33,624 bases of DNA from Burkholderiales bacterium (GTDB lineage Bacteria > Pseudomonadota > Gammaproteobacteria > Burkholderiales > Burkholderiaceae_C), in contig CP070653.1 in NCBI GenBank assembly GCA_020354665.1, forward strand, positions 3,562,507-3,596,130, in the 5' to 3' direction. The notes under the pieces were generated by a model. The model saw only the letters and a program-made list of their open reading frames with translations, searched no databases and had not been told where the DNA came from. The position numbers and the translations under genes are program-made. How positions within the stretch are numbered: the first letter of the stretch is position 1; each line of letters starts with the position of its first letter. Positions 1-7,809 of this stretch are shown here, in pieces.

Positions 1-350
1 GGTCGAGTCCGACCCGACTCCCACAAGTAAATCGTCTGCCCGCTGACACCGAACATTCGGGCCAGTTGCGCCGCCGACAGCCCCAGCCGCTTGCGGTGCG
101 AGGCGAGACCCTTGGGGCTGAAGCGCGCCGCACTCATTTCGGCCGCCGGATATTCGGGAGGCGGCGGTACGGCCTTGCCTCGCTGGGTAACGGACAAGCG
201 CTTGCTCAGCTCAGCGATCTGCCGCTTCACCGCGGCGATATCGCTGCGGTGGCGCGCCACGGCGCGCTTGAGCACGGCAACCTCGGCGCGGGACTGCTTG
301 CGCGAGATCCGCGCGATCTCTTCCTTGATAACCTGGGCAATGTTGGGCAT
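1..350 (-). CDS. XRE-type helix-turn-helix regulator with N-terminal coiled coil (partial, cut by window edge)
   Basis: Leftward reading frame open from an ATG at 350 to the window edge (116 residues, no stop reached). Residues about 5-60 are rich in charged residues, Ala, Ile and Leu with a heptad look, suggesting a coiled coil. Residues about 80-116 hold an HTH of the Cro/C1 kind, with the segments SPKGLASHRKRLGLSAAQLA and FGVSGQTIYLWESGR. The probable role is a DNA-binding regulator, with the coiled coil for oligomerisation. It is divergent from the LysE-type exporter at 483, separated by 132 bases, so control of that gene is possible but only inferred. No good Shine-Dalgarno sequence precedes the ATG. 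The HTH is recognised with fair confidence; the target is unknown. Confidence 0.72.
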   Translation of the reverse strand, partial: MPNIAQVIKEEIARISRKQSRAEVAVLKRAVARHRSDIAAVKRQIAELSKRLSVTQRGKAVPPPPEYPAAEMSAARFSPKGLASHRKRLGLSAAQLARMFGVSGQTIYLWESGRTR

Positions 351-482
351 AGGCACCCATTCTGGCGCATGCGTTCAATCCGCGTGTTGTCGGAGCTGCC
401 GCTGTTCAGGTTCTGATCGGCCATCAGCGGACGAATAGGTTCAGAGCCCTGAGCCGTCACTCGGCAGGCCTATCATCAATCG

Positions 483-1112
483 ATGGTTACTCTCGCGCAG
501 GTTCTCGCCTTTCTACTTGCCGCTCTCCTAATCACGGCCGCGCCCGGTCCGGACAACCTGATGGTCCTAGGCATGGGCATGTCCAAGGGGCGGCGTCAGG
601 GCATCGCCTTCGGACTCGGCTGCGCGCTCGGGTGTCTGAGCCACACGGCCTTGGCCGTGATGGGAGTCAGCGCGATCGTGGCGGCATCGCCCACGGCCTT
701 TGCGGTGCTCAAGTGGATCGGGGGCGCATACCTGATCTGGTTGGGTGTGAATGCTCTGAGAACCGCTGGCAACACCGCGACGCTGGCAGGCAGCGGGCCG
801 GAGCAAGCGTCCCTTCTTGACCTGTTTCTGAAGGGCGTTCTCGCGAACGCCATCAACCCCAAGGTGGTGCTGTTCTTCCTCTCGTTTCTCCCACAGTTCG
901 TGGTGCCGGCTCAGGAAGGCATCGCATTGCAGCTCGGCATCCTGGGGCTCGTGTTTACGATCCAGGCTGCCGTCCTATTCGGCCTGCTTGGCTACTTCGC
1001 GGGAACCATTGGCGCGTGGCTGAAGCGGCAACCCCGTGCGGGTGCATGGCTGGATCGAGTCGCCGGCGGGGTGTTCGTTGGTCTTGGCCTCCGAATGGTC
1101 GTGAGTCGGTAA
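483..1112 (+). CDS. LysE/RhtB family amino-acid exporter
   Basis: 209 residues, close to the usual 200-215 of the family. The N-terminal hydrophobic helix is followed by the family signature PGPDNLMVLGMGMSKGRRQG (about residues 21-40), then GCALGCLSHTALAVMGVSA and a second conserved block, LKWIGGAYLIWLGVNALR. The later segment NAINPKVVLFFLSFLPQF (about 125-142) is the usual mid-protein helix with its Asn-Pro-Lys. Six membrane helices are expected. Family members export amino acids or related metabolites with proton exchange; the substrate cannot be read from sequence. The gene stands alone, divergent from the HTH gene at the left edge. The Shine-Dalgarno sequence is poor, but the start fits homologues, which begin a few residues before the first helix. 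Confidence 0.9.
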   Translation: MVTLAQVLAFLLAALLITAAPGPDNLMVLGMGMSKGRRQGIAFGLGCALGCLSHTALAVMGVSAIVAASPTAFAVLKWIGGAYLIWLGVNALRTAGNTATLAGSGPEQASLLDLFLKGVLANAINPKVVLFFLSFLPQFVVPAQEGIALQLGILGLVFTIQAAVLFGLLGYFAGTIGAWLKRQPRAGAWLDRVAGGVFVGLGLRMVVSR

Positions 1113-1331
1113 TCTGCGCCGATCGGCTGCGCGTGAAGAGCGGCCGGCTGGGTAAGTGCGGTGGAGCGCGTGATGCCGCAGCGGTGCGAAGTTGGCTTTG
1201 GTCGTTCAAAACGACAGCGGTAGGTCCGTTTCGTATGTCGGCATCGGGTCGGCTCCTGCCGGTCCGATGATCGAGCGCTCGGGTACGGTGCGCACCCATC
1301 GCGGCCGCCGCTCGGCCGCTGACCAGGGGGG

Positions 1332-1967
1332 ATGCCACTCGTGCAGGTCGTCTGCCTCGATCTCGAAGGCGTGCTGGTGCCCGAGATCTGGATCGAGTTT
1401 TCCAAGCGCACCGGAATCGCTGCGTTCGCGCGCACGACGCGCGACGAGCCCGACTACGACAAGCTGATGCGTTATCGCATCGCGCTGCTCGACCAGCACG
1501 GGCTGAGGCTGCCCGACATCCAGGCGGTGATCGGCGGCATGACGCCGCTGGACGGCGCACGCGCCTTCCTCGACCGGCTGCGCGCGCGCTATCAGGTGGT
1601 GATCCTGTCGGACACGTTCTACGAGTTCGCCGATCCGCTGATGCAACAGCTCGGCCGGCCCACGCTGTTCTGCAACCGGCTCATCGCCGACGCCTCCGGG
1701 CGCGTCGTCGACTACCGGCTGCGCCAGCCCGAGCAGAAGCGCCAGGCGGTCCAGGCGCTGCGCAGCCTCAATTTCCAGGTCATCGCCGCGGGCGACTCTT
1801 ACAACGACACGGCGATGCTGCAGGAGGCCGACGCCGGCATCTTCATCCACCCGCCGGCGGCGATCGCGGCGCAGTTCCCGCAGTTCCCCGTGACTCACTC
1901 GTACGCCGAGCTGGACGCCGCGATCGATCGCGCGGCGCGCCGGCTGGCGCACCCGGCGACGTCCTGA
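1332..1967 (+). CDS. thrH: Bifunctional phosphoserine phosphatase / homoserine phosphotransferase ThrH
   Basis: 211 residues; closely resembles Pseudomonas ThrH along its whole length (about 205 there). HAD-superfamily motif I is CLDLEGVLVPEIW, with Asp10 and Glu12 (the family's DxE form). Motif II is VVILSDTFYEF (Ser93), and the metal-binding motif is AAGDSYNDT, with Asp155 and Asp159. ThrH dephosphorylates phosphoserine and can pass the phosphate to homoserine, so it acts in cytosolic serine/threonine metabolism. The start is supported by a purine run (CCAGGGGGG) just before the ATG. It converges with the YihY gene, with 129 bases between the stops and no clear intrinsic terminator. Confidence 0.93.
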   Translation: MPLVQVVCLDLEGVLVPEIWIEFSKRTGIAAFARTTRDEPDYDKLMRYRIALLDQHGLRLPDIQAVIGGMTPLDGARAFLDRLRARYQVVILSDTFYEFADPLMQQLGRPTLFCNRLIADASGRVVDYRLRQPEQKRQAVQALRSLNFQVIAAGDSYNDTAMLQEADAGIFIHPPAAIAAQFPQFPVTHSYAELDAAIDRAARRLAHPATS

Positions 1968-2096
1968 ACGCAGGCGTGGCCACGGTTGTCCGCCTCGGGA
2001 GACGACTGAGCACCTGTTCAGCAGGCGCCGCACCGTCGGTGCATTCCTCGACCGACGATTGCCGCCGCGCACCGCGGACGCGGTTGCGTCGCAGCG

Positions 2097-2951
2097 CTAG
2101 CCGCCCGCTCGTGCAAGCCTTGCCCTGGCGCGAGACCTTGCCATGCGGCCTCGCGGCCCCGCCGCGCGGCCAAGGTGTGCTGTGACCTGGGCCGCAACCA
2201 AGGTGACAAGCCACGAGAAGTACAGCCACAGCAAGAAGACCGGCAACGTCGCGAACGCCCCGTATAACGAGCGGTAGGTCGGTCCGTGGATCAGATAGGT
2301 CGTAAATGCGCGCTTGCCCAGTTCGAGGGCAATGCCGCCTAGCATTCCACCGACGATCGCATCGCGCCAGCGAACCCGTGCGTTCGGGAGCCAGCGGAAC
2401 AGGCTTGCGAGGATGAGGCTGCACAACGCGATCGGCGCGAGGTCGAGCACGAACGCGAGCGGCTGCGGCGCGCCGCGGACCAGACTCATCGAAGCGCCGA
2501 GCAGCGTCGCAGTCGCCCAAAGGCTGACCCCGACGAGCAGCGGCCCGACCGCAAGCATCAGCAGATGCAGGCCAAGGCGTCGCGGCAGCGGGCGCGCTCT
2601 CTTGACGTCCCAAATCTGATTGAGCGCACCTTCGACCGTGAGCAGCATCATGACCGCGCCCGCGAAGACGACCAACGAGCCCACCAGCGTCAATCCGCCC
2701 GCGTTCGCCGCGAACTTGTGCAGGTGCTTCAGCACCGCGCCCGAGATCCCGGTCGGCAGCAGGCTCTTCAATAGGTGCTGCTCGATCGCTACCTCAAGCG
2801 GCATGAAGACTGGAAAGCGCCTGAACAGCGTGAAGCCCACCGCCAAAAGCGGCACGATGGATAACGCGGTCGTCAGCGTCAGACTGGCAGCCGGTTGCGG
2901 CAGGCGGACCTGCCCCGCGCGGAGGATCGGTAAGCGGGTCAAGTCAAGCAC
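2097..2951 (-). CDS. YihY/BrkB family inner-membrane protein
   Basis: 284 residues, near E. coli YihY (290) and shorter than betaproteobacterial forms of about 400 with a C-terminal winged helix. Family landmarks in order are AASLTLTTALSIVPLLAVGF (about 21-40), LTVEGALNQIWDVKRARP (about 104-121), a long hydrophobic stretch, VRWRDAIVGGMLGGIALELG (about 194-213) and SLYGAFATLPVFLLWLYFSW (about 228-247). About six membrane helices are expected. The family was once called ribonuclease BN; that activity is not accepted for YihY and its role is unknown. The start is a GTG with an in-frame TAA nine codons upstream, so little or no extension is possible. The Arg-rich C-terminal tail after the last helix is probably cytoplasmic. 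Confidence 0.85.
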   Translation of the reverse strand: MLDLTRLPILRAGQVRLPQPAASLTLTTALSIVPLLAVGFTLFRRFPVFMPLEVAIEQHLLKSLLPTGISGAVLKHLHKFAANAGGLTLVGSLVVFAGAVMMLLTVEGALNQIWDVKRARPLPRRLGLHLLMLAVGPLLVGVSLWATATLLGASMSLVRGAPQPLAFVLDLAPIALCSLILASLFRWLPNARVRWRDAIVGGMLGGIALELGKRAFTTYLIHGPTYRSLYGAFATLPVFLLWLYFSWLVTLVAAQVTAHLGRAAGPRGRMARSRARARLARAGG

Positions 2952-3133
2952 GATTGGCGGGCGGCGGGTAGACGTTTATGTTCGCCCAGATCGGCGACGC
3001 TTCATCCGCGCCCAAGACACACACCAGGCGCGGCGTGATCTTTGGCGCACTCGTCCACTGACGTCGGACGGGTGGCTGGGCACCGACTCGGTCTTACGGC
3101 CGACGTTGGTCGGCTGCCGCCGGCCAGAACCGG

Positions 3134-4111
3134 TCACTCGATCTCTTCGTCAACACGCAGCTTTACGGGCGCAAGCAGGTCTACACCGAGCGCCTTCGCA
3201 GTCTTCACGTTGATGACCAGCTCGAGCTTCGTGGGCTGCTCGACCGGCAGATCGGCAGGCTTTGCACCCTTAAGAATCTTGTCGACGTAGCTCGCGGCGC
3301 GAAAATACAGCGCCGGGTAACTGACGGCGTAGGACATCAATCCGCCTGCCTCCACAAACTCCCTGGCCGAATAGAGTGCCGGCAATTGGTGCTTGGCGGC
3401 CAGCTCGACGATGGCTTCCCGGTGCGCCTGCATGAAGCCGTCAATCAATACGATCAACGCCCCAACGCGCTGCCTCGCCAAGGCTTCGAACGCCGGCGCT
3501 AGGTCTTCGCGCTTATTCAGATCGTGGAATTGCGCTTCCACGCCGACTTGCTGGGCCGCAGCGGCGGTCAGGGTCCAGTTCGGGGTAGCGGCCGGATTGC
3601 TTGAATTGCCCAGGACGCCGATTCGCCTGATTTCCGGAAATGTCTCCCTGAGCAGTTCGACGCGCTTCGAGCTCAAGTCCACCGCGAAGGGTTCGAGGCC
3701 CGTGACATTGCCGCCGGGTTGCGCCAGGGACTTCACCAGGCCGGTGCGCACCGGATTGGAGATCGCGGTCGAGACAATCGGGATGACCGTCGTGGCCGCT
3801 TTCGCCGCCAGCGTCGCAGGCGTGCCACGGGTCACGATGAGGTCGACCTTCATGTCCGCGAGTTCCTTCGCCAGCTCGGCGAAGCGGTCGTTGCGCCCGT
3901 CAGCCGAGCGATACTCGAACAGCAGATTCTTGCCCTCGACGTAGCCCAGTTCGCGGAGCCCCCGGCGCAGAGCATCGAAATTCGGGCCGTTCATCGCCAG
4001 CGCAGTGGTTTCAAGCACGCCAATGCGCCAGACCTTGTTCGCCTGCTGCGCCTTTGCGCGAAACGGAGCGAGGGATGCAACGAAGGCGATGAGCAGGTCG
4101 CGGCGTTCCAT
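3134..4111 (-). CDS. ABC-type substrate-binding protein, PF04392 family
   Basis: 325 residues with an N-terminal export signal ending near AKAQQ (about residue 22), then the mature start VWRIGVLE. Family landmarks are LRELGYVEGKNLLFEYRSAD, the first-lobe end VDLIVTRGTPATLAAK, PGGNVTGLEP, the hinge strand RRIGVLGNSSNP, AGGLMSYAVSYPALYFRAA, and the C-terminal DKILKGAKPADLPVEQPTK followed by an LVINVKTAKALG-type end. These proteins are periplasmic and bind a solute for an ABC importer; ligands are mostly unknown. A strong Shine-Dalgarno sequence (GAGGAGGG) lies before the ATG. No permease or ATPase is adjacent, so it is an orphan. It lies downstream of, and on the same strand as, two other binding-protein genes, 246 bases after the TRAP protein. 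Confidence 0.9.
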   Translation of the reverse strand: MERRDLLIAFVASLAPFRAKAQQANKVWRIGVLETTALAMNGPNFDALRRGLRELGYVEGKNLLFEYRSADGRNDRFAELAKELADMKVDLIVTRGTPATLAAKAATTVIPIVSTAISNPVRTGLVKSLAQPGGNVTGLEPFAVDLSSKRVELLRETFPEIRRIGVLGNSSNPAATPNWTLTAAAAQQVGVEAQFHDLNKREDLAPAFEALARQRVGALIVLIDGFMQAHREAIVELAAKHQLPALYSAREFVEAGGLMSYAVSYPALYFRAASYVDKILKGAKPADLPVEQPTKLELVINVKTAKALGVDLLAPVKLRVDEEIE

Positions 4112-4357
4112 CGGCTCGCCCTCCTCGCGCGAGTTGACTCGCGGCAGTCTACGCTCGAGCGACTGCTATGGGTCGAGGGTGAAACGCCCGAGTGGCCACT
4201 TGCGCCAGCAGGGTCGTTCGTGCGCTTTCAACCAACTACGGCCCTTCGCGCCTCCCGAGAGCGGACATTCGTGCGACGTTCACCAGGAGCTGTTTCCGAT
4301 TCTGCGCGCTCCGTAGACATACGGTATCGGCGCAAGCTAGCCTGCGACCAGCTGGTG

Positions 4358-5410
4358 CTACGCGCCTTCGGACATGCGGCCCCAGTCTTGTAGGAGCTGA
4401 TGGAACTCCGTATAGGCGGCGTGCACCTTCCCTGCCATCGGGCTCTTTTGCGCTTCCTCTTGAAGGACCTCCGCCGAGAGCTTCCTGAGGCCCGCTAACA
4501 CTTCGGTAGGGAATCGCAGGACCTCGACCCGTCCCTTGAATTCGGTGCGCAGTCTCCGCAGCGCGAGCGCGTTCTTCGCTTCATACTGGGCCAGCCACCA
4601 GCTGCTGACGAGCTGCGTGGCGTAGTCGAGCGTGCGGCGCAGTTCGCTCGGCAACGCATCGTAGGCTTTCTTGTTAAACGTGAACTCGAACATGACTCCC
4701 AGCTCGTGCCAGCCGGGGTAGTAGTAATAGCGGGCGCCACGGAAGTAGCCGGCATTCAGATCAAGGTGAGGCCCGACAATTTCGGCCCCGTCGATAGCGC
4801 CTTGCTCCAGGGCAGGGCCCACTTGAGAGGTCGGCATAAGCATCGGCGTCGCACCCGCTTTCGCCAGGACTTTTCCGCCCAGCCCGTGGAATCTGATCTT
4901 GAGCCCCTTCAGGTCGGAGAGCTGGTCGATTTTCCTCCGGAACCAGCCGCCCATCTGCATGCCGGTCAAACCGCCGGGCCGCGGAACGAGCCCAAACGGC
5001 GCGTACGCCTCCTCCCAGAGTTGCAGCCCTCCGCCGGCGTAGTACCACGTGAGCATGCCCTGGGCGTTGAGGCCAAATGGCACGGCGCCAAACCACGGCA
5101 AGGCGGGTTCCTTCGCCGACCAGTAGCCTGGAAAAGACTCGAACATCTCGATCGCGCCTTGCGAGCATGCGTCGAACTCGGTAAAGGACGGCACCAACTC
5201 GCCACCGGCGTGGAGTTCGATCTTCAGGCGCCCGCCGCTCAATTCGTCCACGATTGCGACGAACCGTTGCGATCCGGCCCAGAAGGGATCGGCACTCGGT
5301 GGCCAGCTCGTCGCCATCCGCCACCGGAACTTCGGCTGGGCGATGACCGCGGGTGGTGCCGCCGCCGCGGCGAGCCCTCCTGCCCCTGCAAGGAACTTGC
5401 GCCGACGCAT
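4358..5410 (-). CDS. TRAP transporter solute-binding protein, DctP/TakP-like
   Basis: 350 residues from an ATG at 5410, chosen because GGAGGAG lies seven bases upstream and the product then begins with a twin-arginine signal (MRRRKFLAGAGG, then an Ala-rich helix ending AVIAQ). The frame is open for 17 more codons but those residues look non-native. Mature protein landmarks are WRMATSWPPSADPFWAGSQ, GGRLKIELHAGGELVPSF, MQMGGWFRRKI, LKGLKIRFHGLGGKVLAKAG and LEQGAIDGAEIVGPHLD, which match the DctP fold and particularly the TakP/FcbT1-like group that binds 2-oxo acids or aromatic acids. No DctQ or DctM membrane subunit is nearby. It lies 47 bases after the PF04392 gene at 5458-6444, so the two are probably co-transcribed. 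Confidence 0.92.
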   Translation of the reverse strand: MRRRKFLAGAGGLAAAAAPPAVIAQPKFRWRMATSWPPSADPFWAGSQRFVAIVDELSGGRLKIELHAGGELVPSFTEFDACSQGAIEMFESFPGYWSAKEPALPWFGAVPFGLNAQGMLTWYYAGGGLQLWEEAYAPFGLVPRPGGLTGMQMGGWFRRKIDQLSDLKGLKIRFHGLGGKVLAKAGATPMLMPTSQVGPALEQGAIDGAEIVGPHLDLNAGYFRGARYYYYPGWHELGVMFEFTFNKKAYDALPSELRRTLDYATQLVSSWWLAQYEAKNALALRRLRTEFKGRVEVLRFPTEVLAGLRKLSAEVLQEEAQKSPMAGKVHAAYTEFHQLLQDWGRMSEGA

Positions 5411-5457
5411 GATCTCCTCCTTCCCGGATTCCGGGTTTTTGATTCTCGAGCGCCCCG

Positions 5458-6444
5458 TCATTCGACGATCCGGTCGGCGCGGACGAGGACCGCTGGTGGC
5501 AGCGCGATTCCTTGTGCCTTCGCCGCCCTCACGTTGATCGCGAACTCGATCCGCGTCGGCTGTTCGACAGCCAATTCCGCGGGCTTCGCGCCTTTCAGGA
5601 TCCTGTCGACGAACGTGGCTGCGCGCCGCGAAAGCTCGATCAGATCCGGGCCGTAGGAGGCGAGGCCACCCTGCGCCGGATCCACGTAGTAGCTCGCCGG
5701 AAACATCGCCGGCAGGCGTCTTTCCTGTGCGAGCACTGCAATCCGGTGCGCGTGAGCGTAGACGAGCGCGCCCGACATGACGAGCAGGGCGTTGCTCTTT
5801 GCCTTGATCGCATCATCCAGTGCGCCCTGTAGTTCGTCTCGCCCGCGTACCGGCACCGCATGAAGCTCGATCTGGAGGTCGCGGGCTGCGGCCTTCGCCG
5901 CATGCCACTCCTCTTCCTTCTCTGCATCGTCGGGGTTCCAGACCACCGCGGCGCGCTTCAACCCAGGAACCATCGCCTTGAGGATCTCCAGGCGCTTCGC
6001 CGTGAAATCCGGAACGAGGACGGAGATTCCAGTGACGTTCAGCCCAGGCCGCCCGATGCTCGCGACGAGCCCCGCTTTCACCGGGTCGCCTTCGGCGATC
6101 ATGACGACGGGAATCGTCTGGGTAGCTTGTGCAGCGGCACGGATCGCAGGCAAACCCGACGCGACAATCACGTCCACCTTGCGCTGCACGAGGTCAGCGG
6201 CGAGGGCCGGAAGAAGATCGTCCTTTCCCGCCGGGAAACGGTACTCCAACCGGATGTTCTCGCCGTCGCGATACCCCAGCTCTGCCAGCCACGGGGCCAG
6301 GTTGATGCCGGACCCGGCAGCGCTTGAAGCGAGATATCCAACGCGCCAGACTTTGGGGCCTTGCTGGGGAAATCCAACGCGTGGCACAGCGAGCAGAGCA
6401 GTCGCAGCAGCCACTACGAAACGCCTACGTTCTCGCAGATCCAT
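5458..6444 (-). CDS. ABC-type substrate-binding protein, PF04392 family
   Basis: 328 residues. The N-terminus has RERRRF followed by a hydrophobic helix and FPQQ, a secretion signal with a possible twin-arginine motif. Landmarks are VWRVGYLASS, LAELGYRDGENIRLEYRF, KVDVIVASGLPAIRAA, PGLNVTGISV, RAAVVWNPDD, QGGLASYGPDLIELSRRAA and a C-terminal LKGAKPAELAVEQPTRIEF. The role is periplasmic ligand binding; the ligand is unknown. A good Shine-Dalgarno sequence (GAAGGAG) precedes the ATG. It is the first gene of the leftward run 6444 to 3134 (PF04392, TRAP, PF04392). It is clearly diverged from the other two PF04392 proteins in this window, so this is not a recent duplication. Confidence 0.9.
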   Translation of the reverse strand: MDLRERRRFVVAAATALLAVPRVGFPQQGPKVWRVGYLASSAAGSGINLAPWLAELGYRDGENIRLEYRFPAGKDDLLPALAADLVQRKVDVIVASGLPAIRAAAQATQTIPVVMIAEGDPVKAGLVASIGRPGLNVTGISVLVPDFTAKRLEILKAMVPGLKRAAVVWNPDDAEKEEEWHAAKAAARDLQIELHAVPVRGRDELQGALDDAIKAKSNALLVMSGALVYAHAHRIAVLAQERRLPAMFPASYYVDPAQGGLASYGPDLIELSRRAATFVDRILKGAKPAELAVEQPTRIEFAINVRAAKAQGIALPPAVLVRADRIVE

Positions 6445-6971
6445 GGCGCTCCTTCACTCTCCAACCGTCTTCAGCTCATCGCGTATCGCGTCGTAGCACC
6501 ATCGCCCGAGCCCGACGCCTTCTCCTGCGGGAGAAATGACGGCAATTCGTAGAGGACTCTTTGGCGATTGCGCAACCGCGAACGGTTAAGCGAGCACAGC
6601 GCCCGTCGCCGCCAGAAGATGCCTGCGTTCGAATTCGGCCGCATTGTCTCCAAAGGACGAGCCAATGGCAAAGTCCATGCCCAAATGTCTGCTTTGGGTC
6701 GGTTGTCGAACTCGCCGACCGACAAACCAGCCGTTCAGCTGCAGCCAGACTGAATGGCCGCTGTCGGGCGAAGCCGTGAACTCACAGTCCCGGCCAGAAG
6801 CAGCCGTCGGTTACAGGCCGTTATGAGGCTAGGTATTGGCTAAGAAACAAGGGGCGATTCAGGAGCGCTGATTGGTCGAAGCAGGGACTATCCTGAAGAT
6901 AAATGACGCCGGCCCGTCCTATTTCCGAGAAAGTTGTTTGAAAAGCCTATTCGCAGCGGTGGAGAGGAACC
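6445..6971. other. Intergenic region with hairpin and repeat A
   Basis: 527 bases between divergent genes without a convincing CDS. A perfect six-base inverted repeat (TTCTCC TGCG GGAGAA) is at about 6521-6536, with no T-run after it, so it is not a good terminator. Repeat A copy 1 occupies 6693-6797. A GST ribosome-binding site (GGAGAGGAACC) ends the region. No clear -35/-10 pair was found. Confidence 0.5.
6693..6797 (+). repeat. Repeat family A, copy 1
   Basis: About 105 bases, found four times in the window (6693-6797 +, 7704-7809 -, 18745-18848 +, 26327-26432 +). The shared core begins TGGGTCG, continues AACTCGCCGACCGACAAACC, then AGACTGAATGGCCGCTGTCG, and ends CTCACAGTCCCGGCCA. It contains inverted repeats able to form hairpins. 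No reading frame is conserved. All copies are intergenic. Confidence 0.9.
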
Positions 6972-7595
6972 ATGTACAAGCTCTACGGAGTCAGGAGTTG
7001 GGGTTCGATGGCGGTCGAAGCGGTGCTCGCCCTGTGCGGCGTTCCCTATACAGCCGTCGATGTCGAGCAAGACACCGCGCGGCGCTTTCCACCCTGGTTT
7101 ATCGAGCTTAACCCCATGGGCCAAGTTCCAGTTCTGATGCTTCCCGACGGCAGCGTGATGACGGAAAGCGCAGCGATGGCCATCTACCTCGCTGACGCTT
7201 TTCCAGACGCCCAGCTAGCGCCGGGCCTCGCCTCACCGCTCCGCCCTCGCTACTTGCGCTGGATGGTGTTCCTTGCTGCCAATTCCTATATGACCGAAGG
7301 CCGATGGGATTTCCCTAGCGGCTACACCGACGATCCCAACGGCGCCCACGGCGTCAAGTCGGCGGCGATCCGGCTGATGGCCAAGGAATGGGACATCTTC
7401 GCCGAAGCCTTGGGCCGCGGCCCGTTCATCCTCGGTGCGGCGATGAGCGCAGCCGACATCTATGCCGCCATGATCGTCGGCTGGAGCAATAGTCTGCCGG
7501 GCCTCTTCGCCAAGCATCCCAACTTGAAGGCCCTCCACGATCGTGTGACCGCCCATCCCGCCGTCGCCGCTGTTTGGAAGCGCCACGGTCTGTAG
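6972..7595 (+). CDS. Glutathione S-transferase family protein
   Basis: 207 residues, normal for a cytosolic GST. The N-terminal thioredoxin-like domain (about 1-80) starts MYKLYGVRSWGSM, with candidate catalytic Ser9 or Ser12, and carries the cis-Pro segment MGQVPVLMLPDG and the glutathione-binding TESAAMAIYLAD (Glu-Ser). The C-terminal helical domain (about 90-207) holds the N-capping-like segment MSAADIYAAMIV. The reaction is probably conjugation or reduction using glutathione; the substrate is unknown. GGAGAGGAACC directly before the ATG fixes the start. The gene is isolated, with repeat A copies on both sides (6.7 and 7.7 kb, in opposite orientation). Confidence 0.9.
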   Translation: MYKLYGVRSWGSMAVEAVLALCGVPYTAVDVEQDTARRFPPWFIELNPMGQVPVLMLPDGSVMTESAAMAIYLADAFPDAQLAPGLASPLRPRYLRWMVFLAANSYMTEGRWDFPSGYTDDPNGAHGVKSAAIRLMAKEWDIFAEALGRGPFILGAAMSAADIYAAMIVGWSNSLPGLFAKHPNLKALHDRVTAHPAVAAVWKRHGL

Positions 7596-7608
7596 TGCGA
7601 AGGTCGCG

Positions 7609-7704
7609 TCAGTGGAGCGGCTTGTTAACCATGTTATTGATCATGACGTGCCACTTCTCGGGGTGAATCGCCCCACTTTTGTAGGCAACTTTGAATGTCT
7701 TCTT
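7609..7704 (-). pseudogene. 3' fragment of an unidentified gene, cut by repeat A
   Basis: The leftward frame running into a TGA at 7609-7611 encodes about 31 protein-like residues, including the segments KVAYKSGAIHPEKWHVM and INNMVNKPLH at the end. The composition is unlike random GC-rich shadow frames (Lys, Asn, Ile, Trp, His present; AT-richer DNA than the flanks). Its upstream side stops exactly where repeat A copy 2 begins, so the 5' part appears replaced. I do not recognise the family. Confidence 0.4.
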
Positions 7705-7809
7705 CTGGCCGGGACTGTGAGTTCACGGCCGCGCCCGACAGCGGCCATTCAGTCGGGCGGCAGCTGAGCGGCTGGTTTGTCGGTCGGCGAGTTCAACAAC
7801 TCGACCCGG
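7704..7809 (-). repeat. Repeat family A, copy 2 (inverted)
   Basis: Reverse-complement copy of the 105-base repeat. It starts TCTGGCCGGGACTG and runs to ACTCGACCCGG, with a few substitutions in the middle relative to copies 1, 3 and 4. With copy 1 it forms an inverted pair around the GST gene. Confidence 0.9.

Noticed and set aside
6521-6536. Hairpin TTCTCC/GGAGAA as a terminator
   Set aside because: Stem of only six pairs, no T-run, and it lies upstream of, not after, the nearest genes.
6568-6753. Small rightward frame upstream of the GST
   Set aside because: Its second half lies inside repeat A, which has no conserved frame between copies; no ribosome-binding site or family motif.
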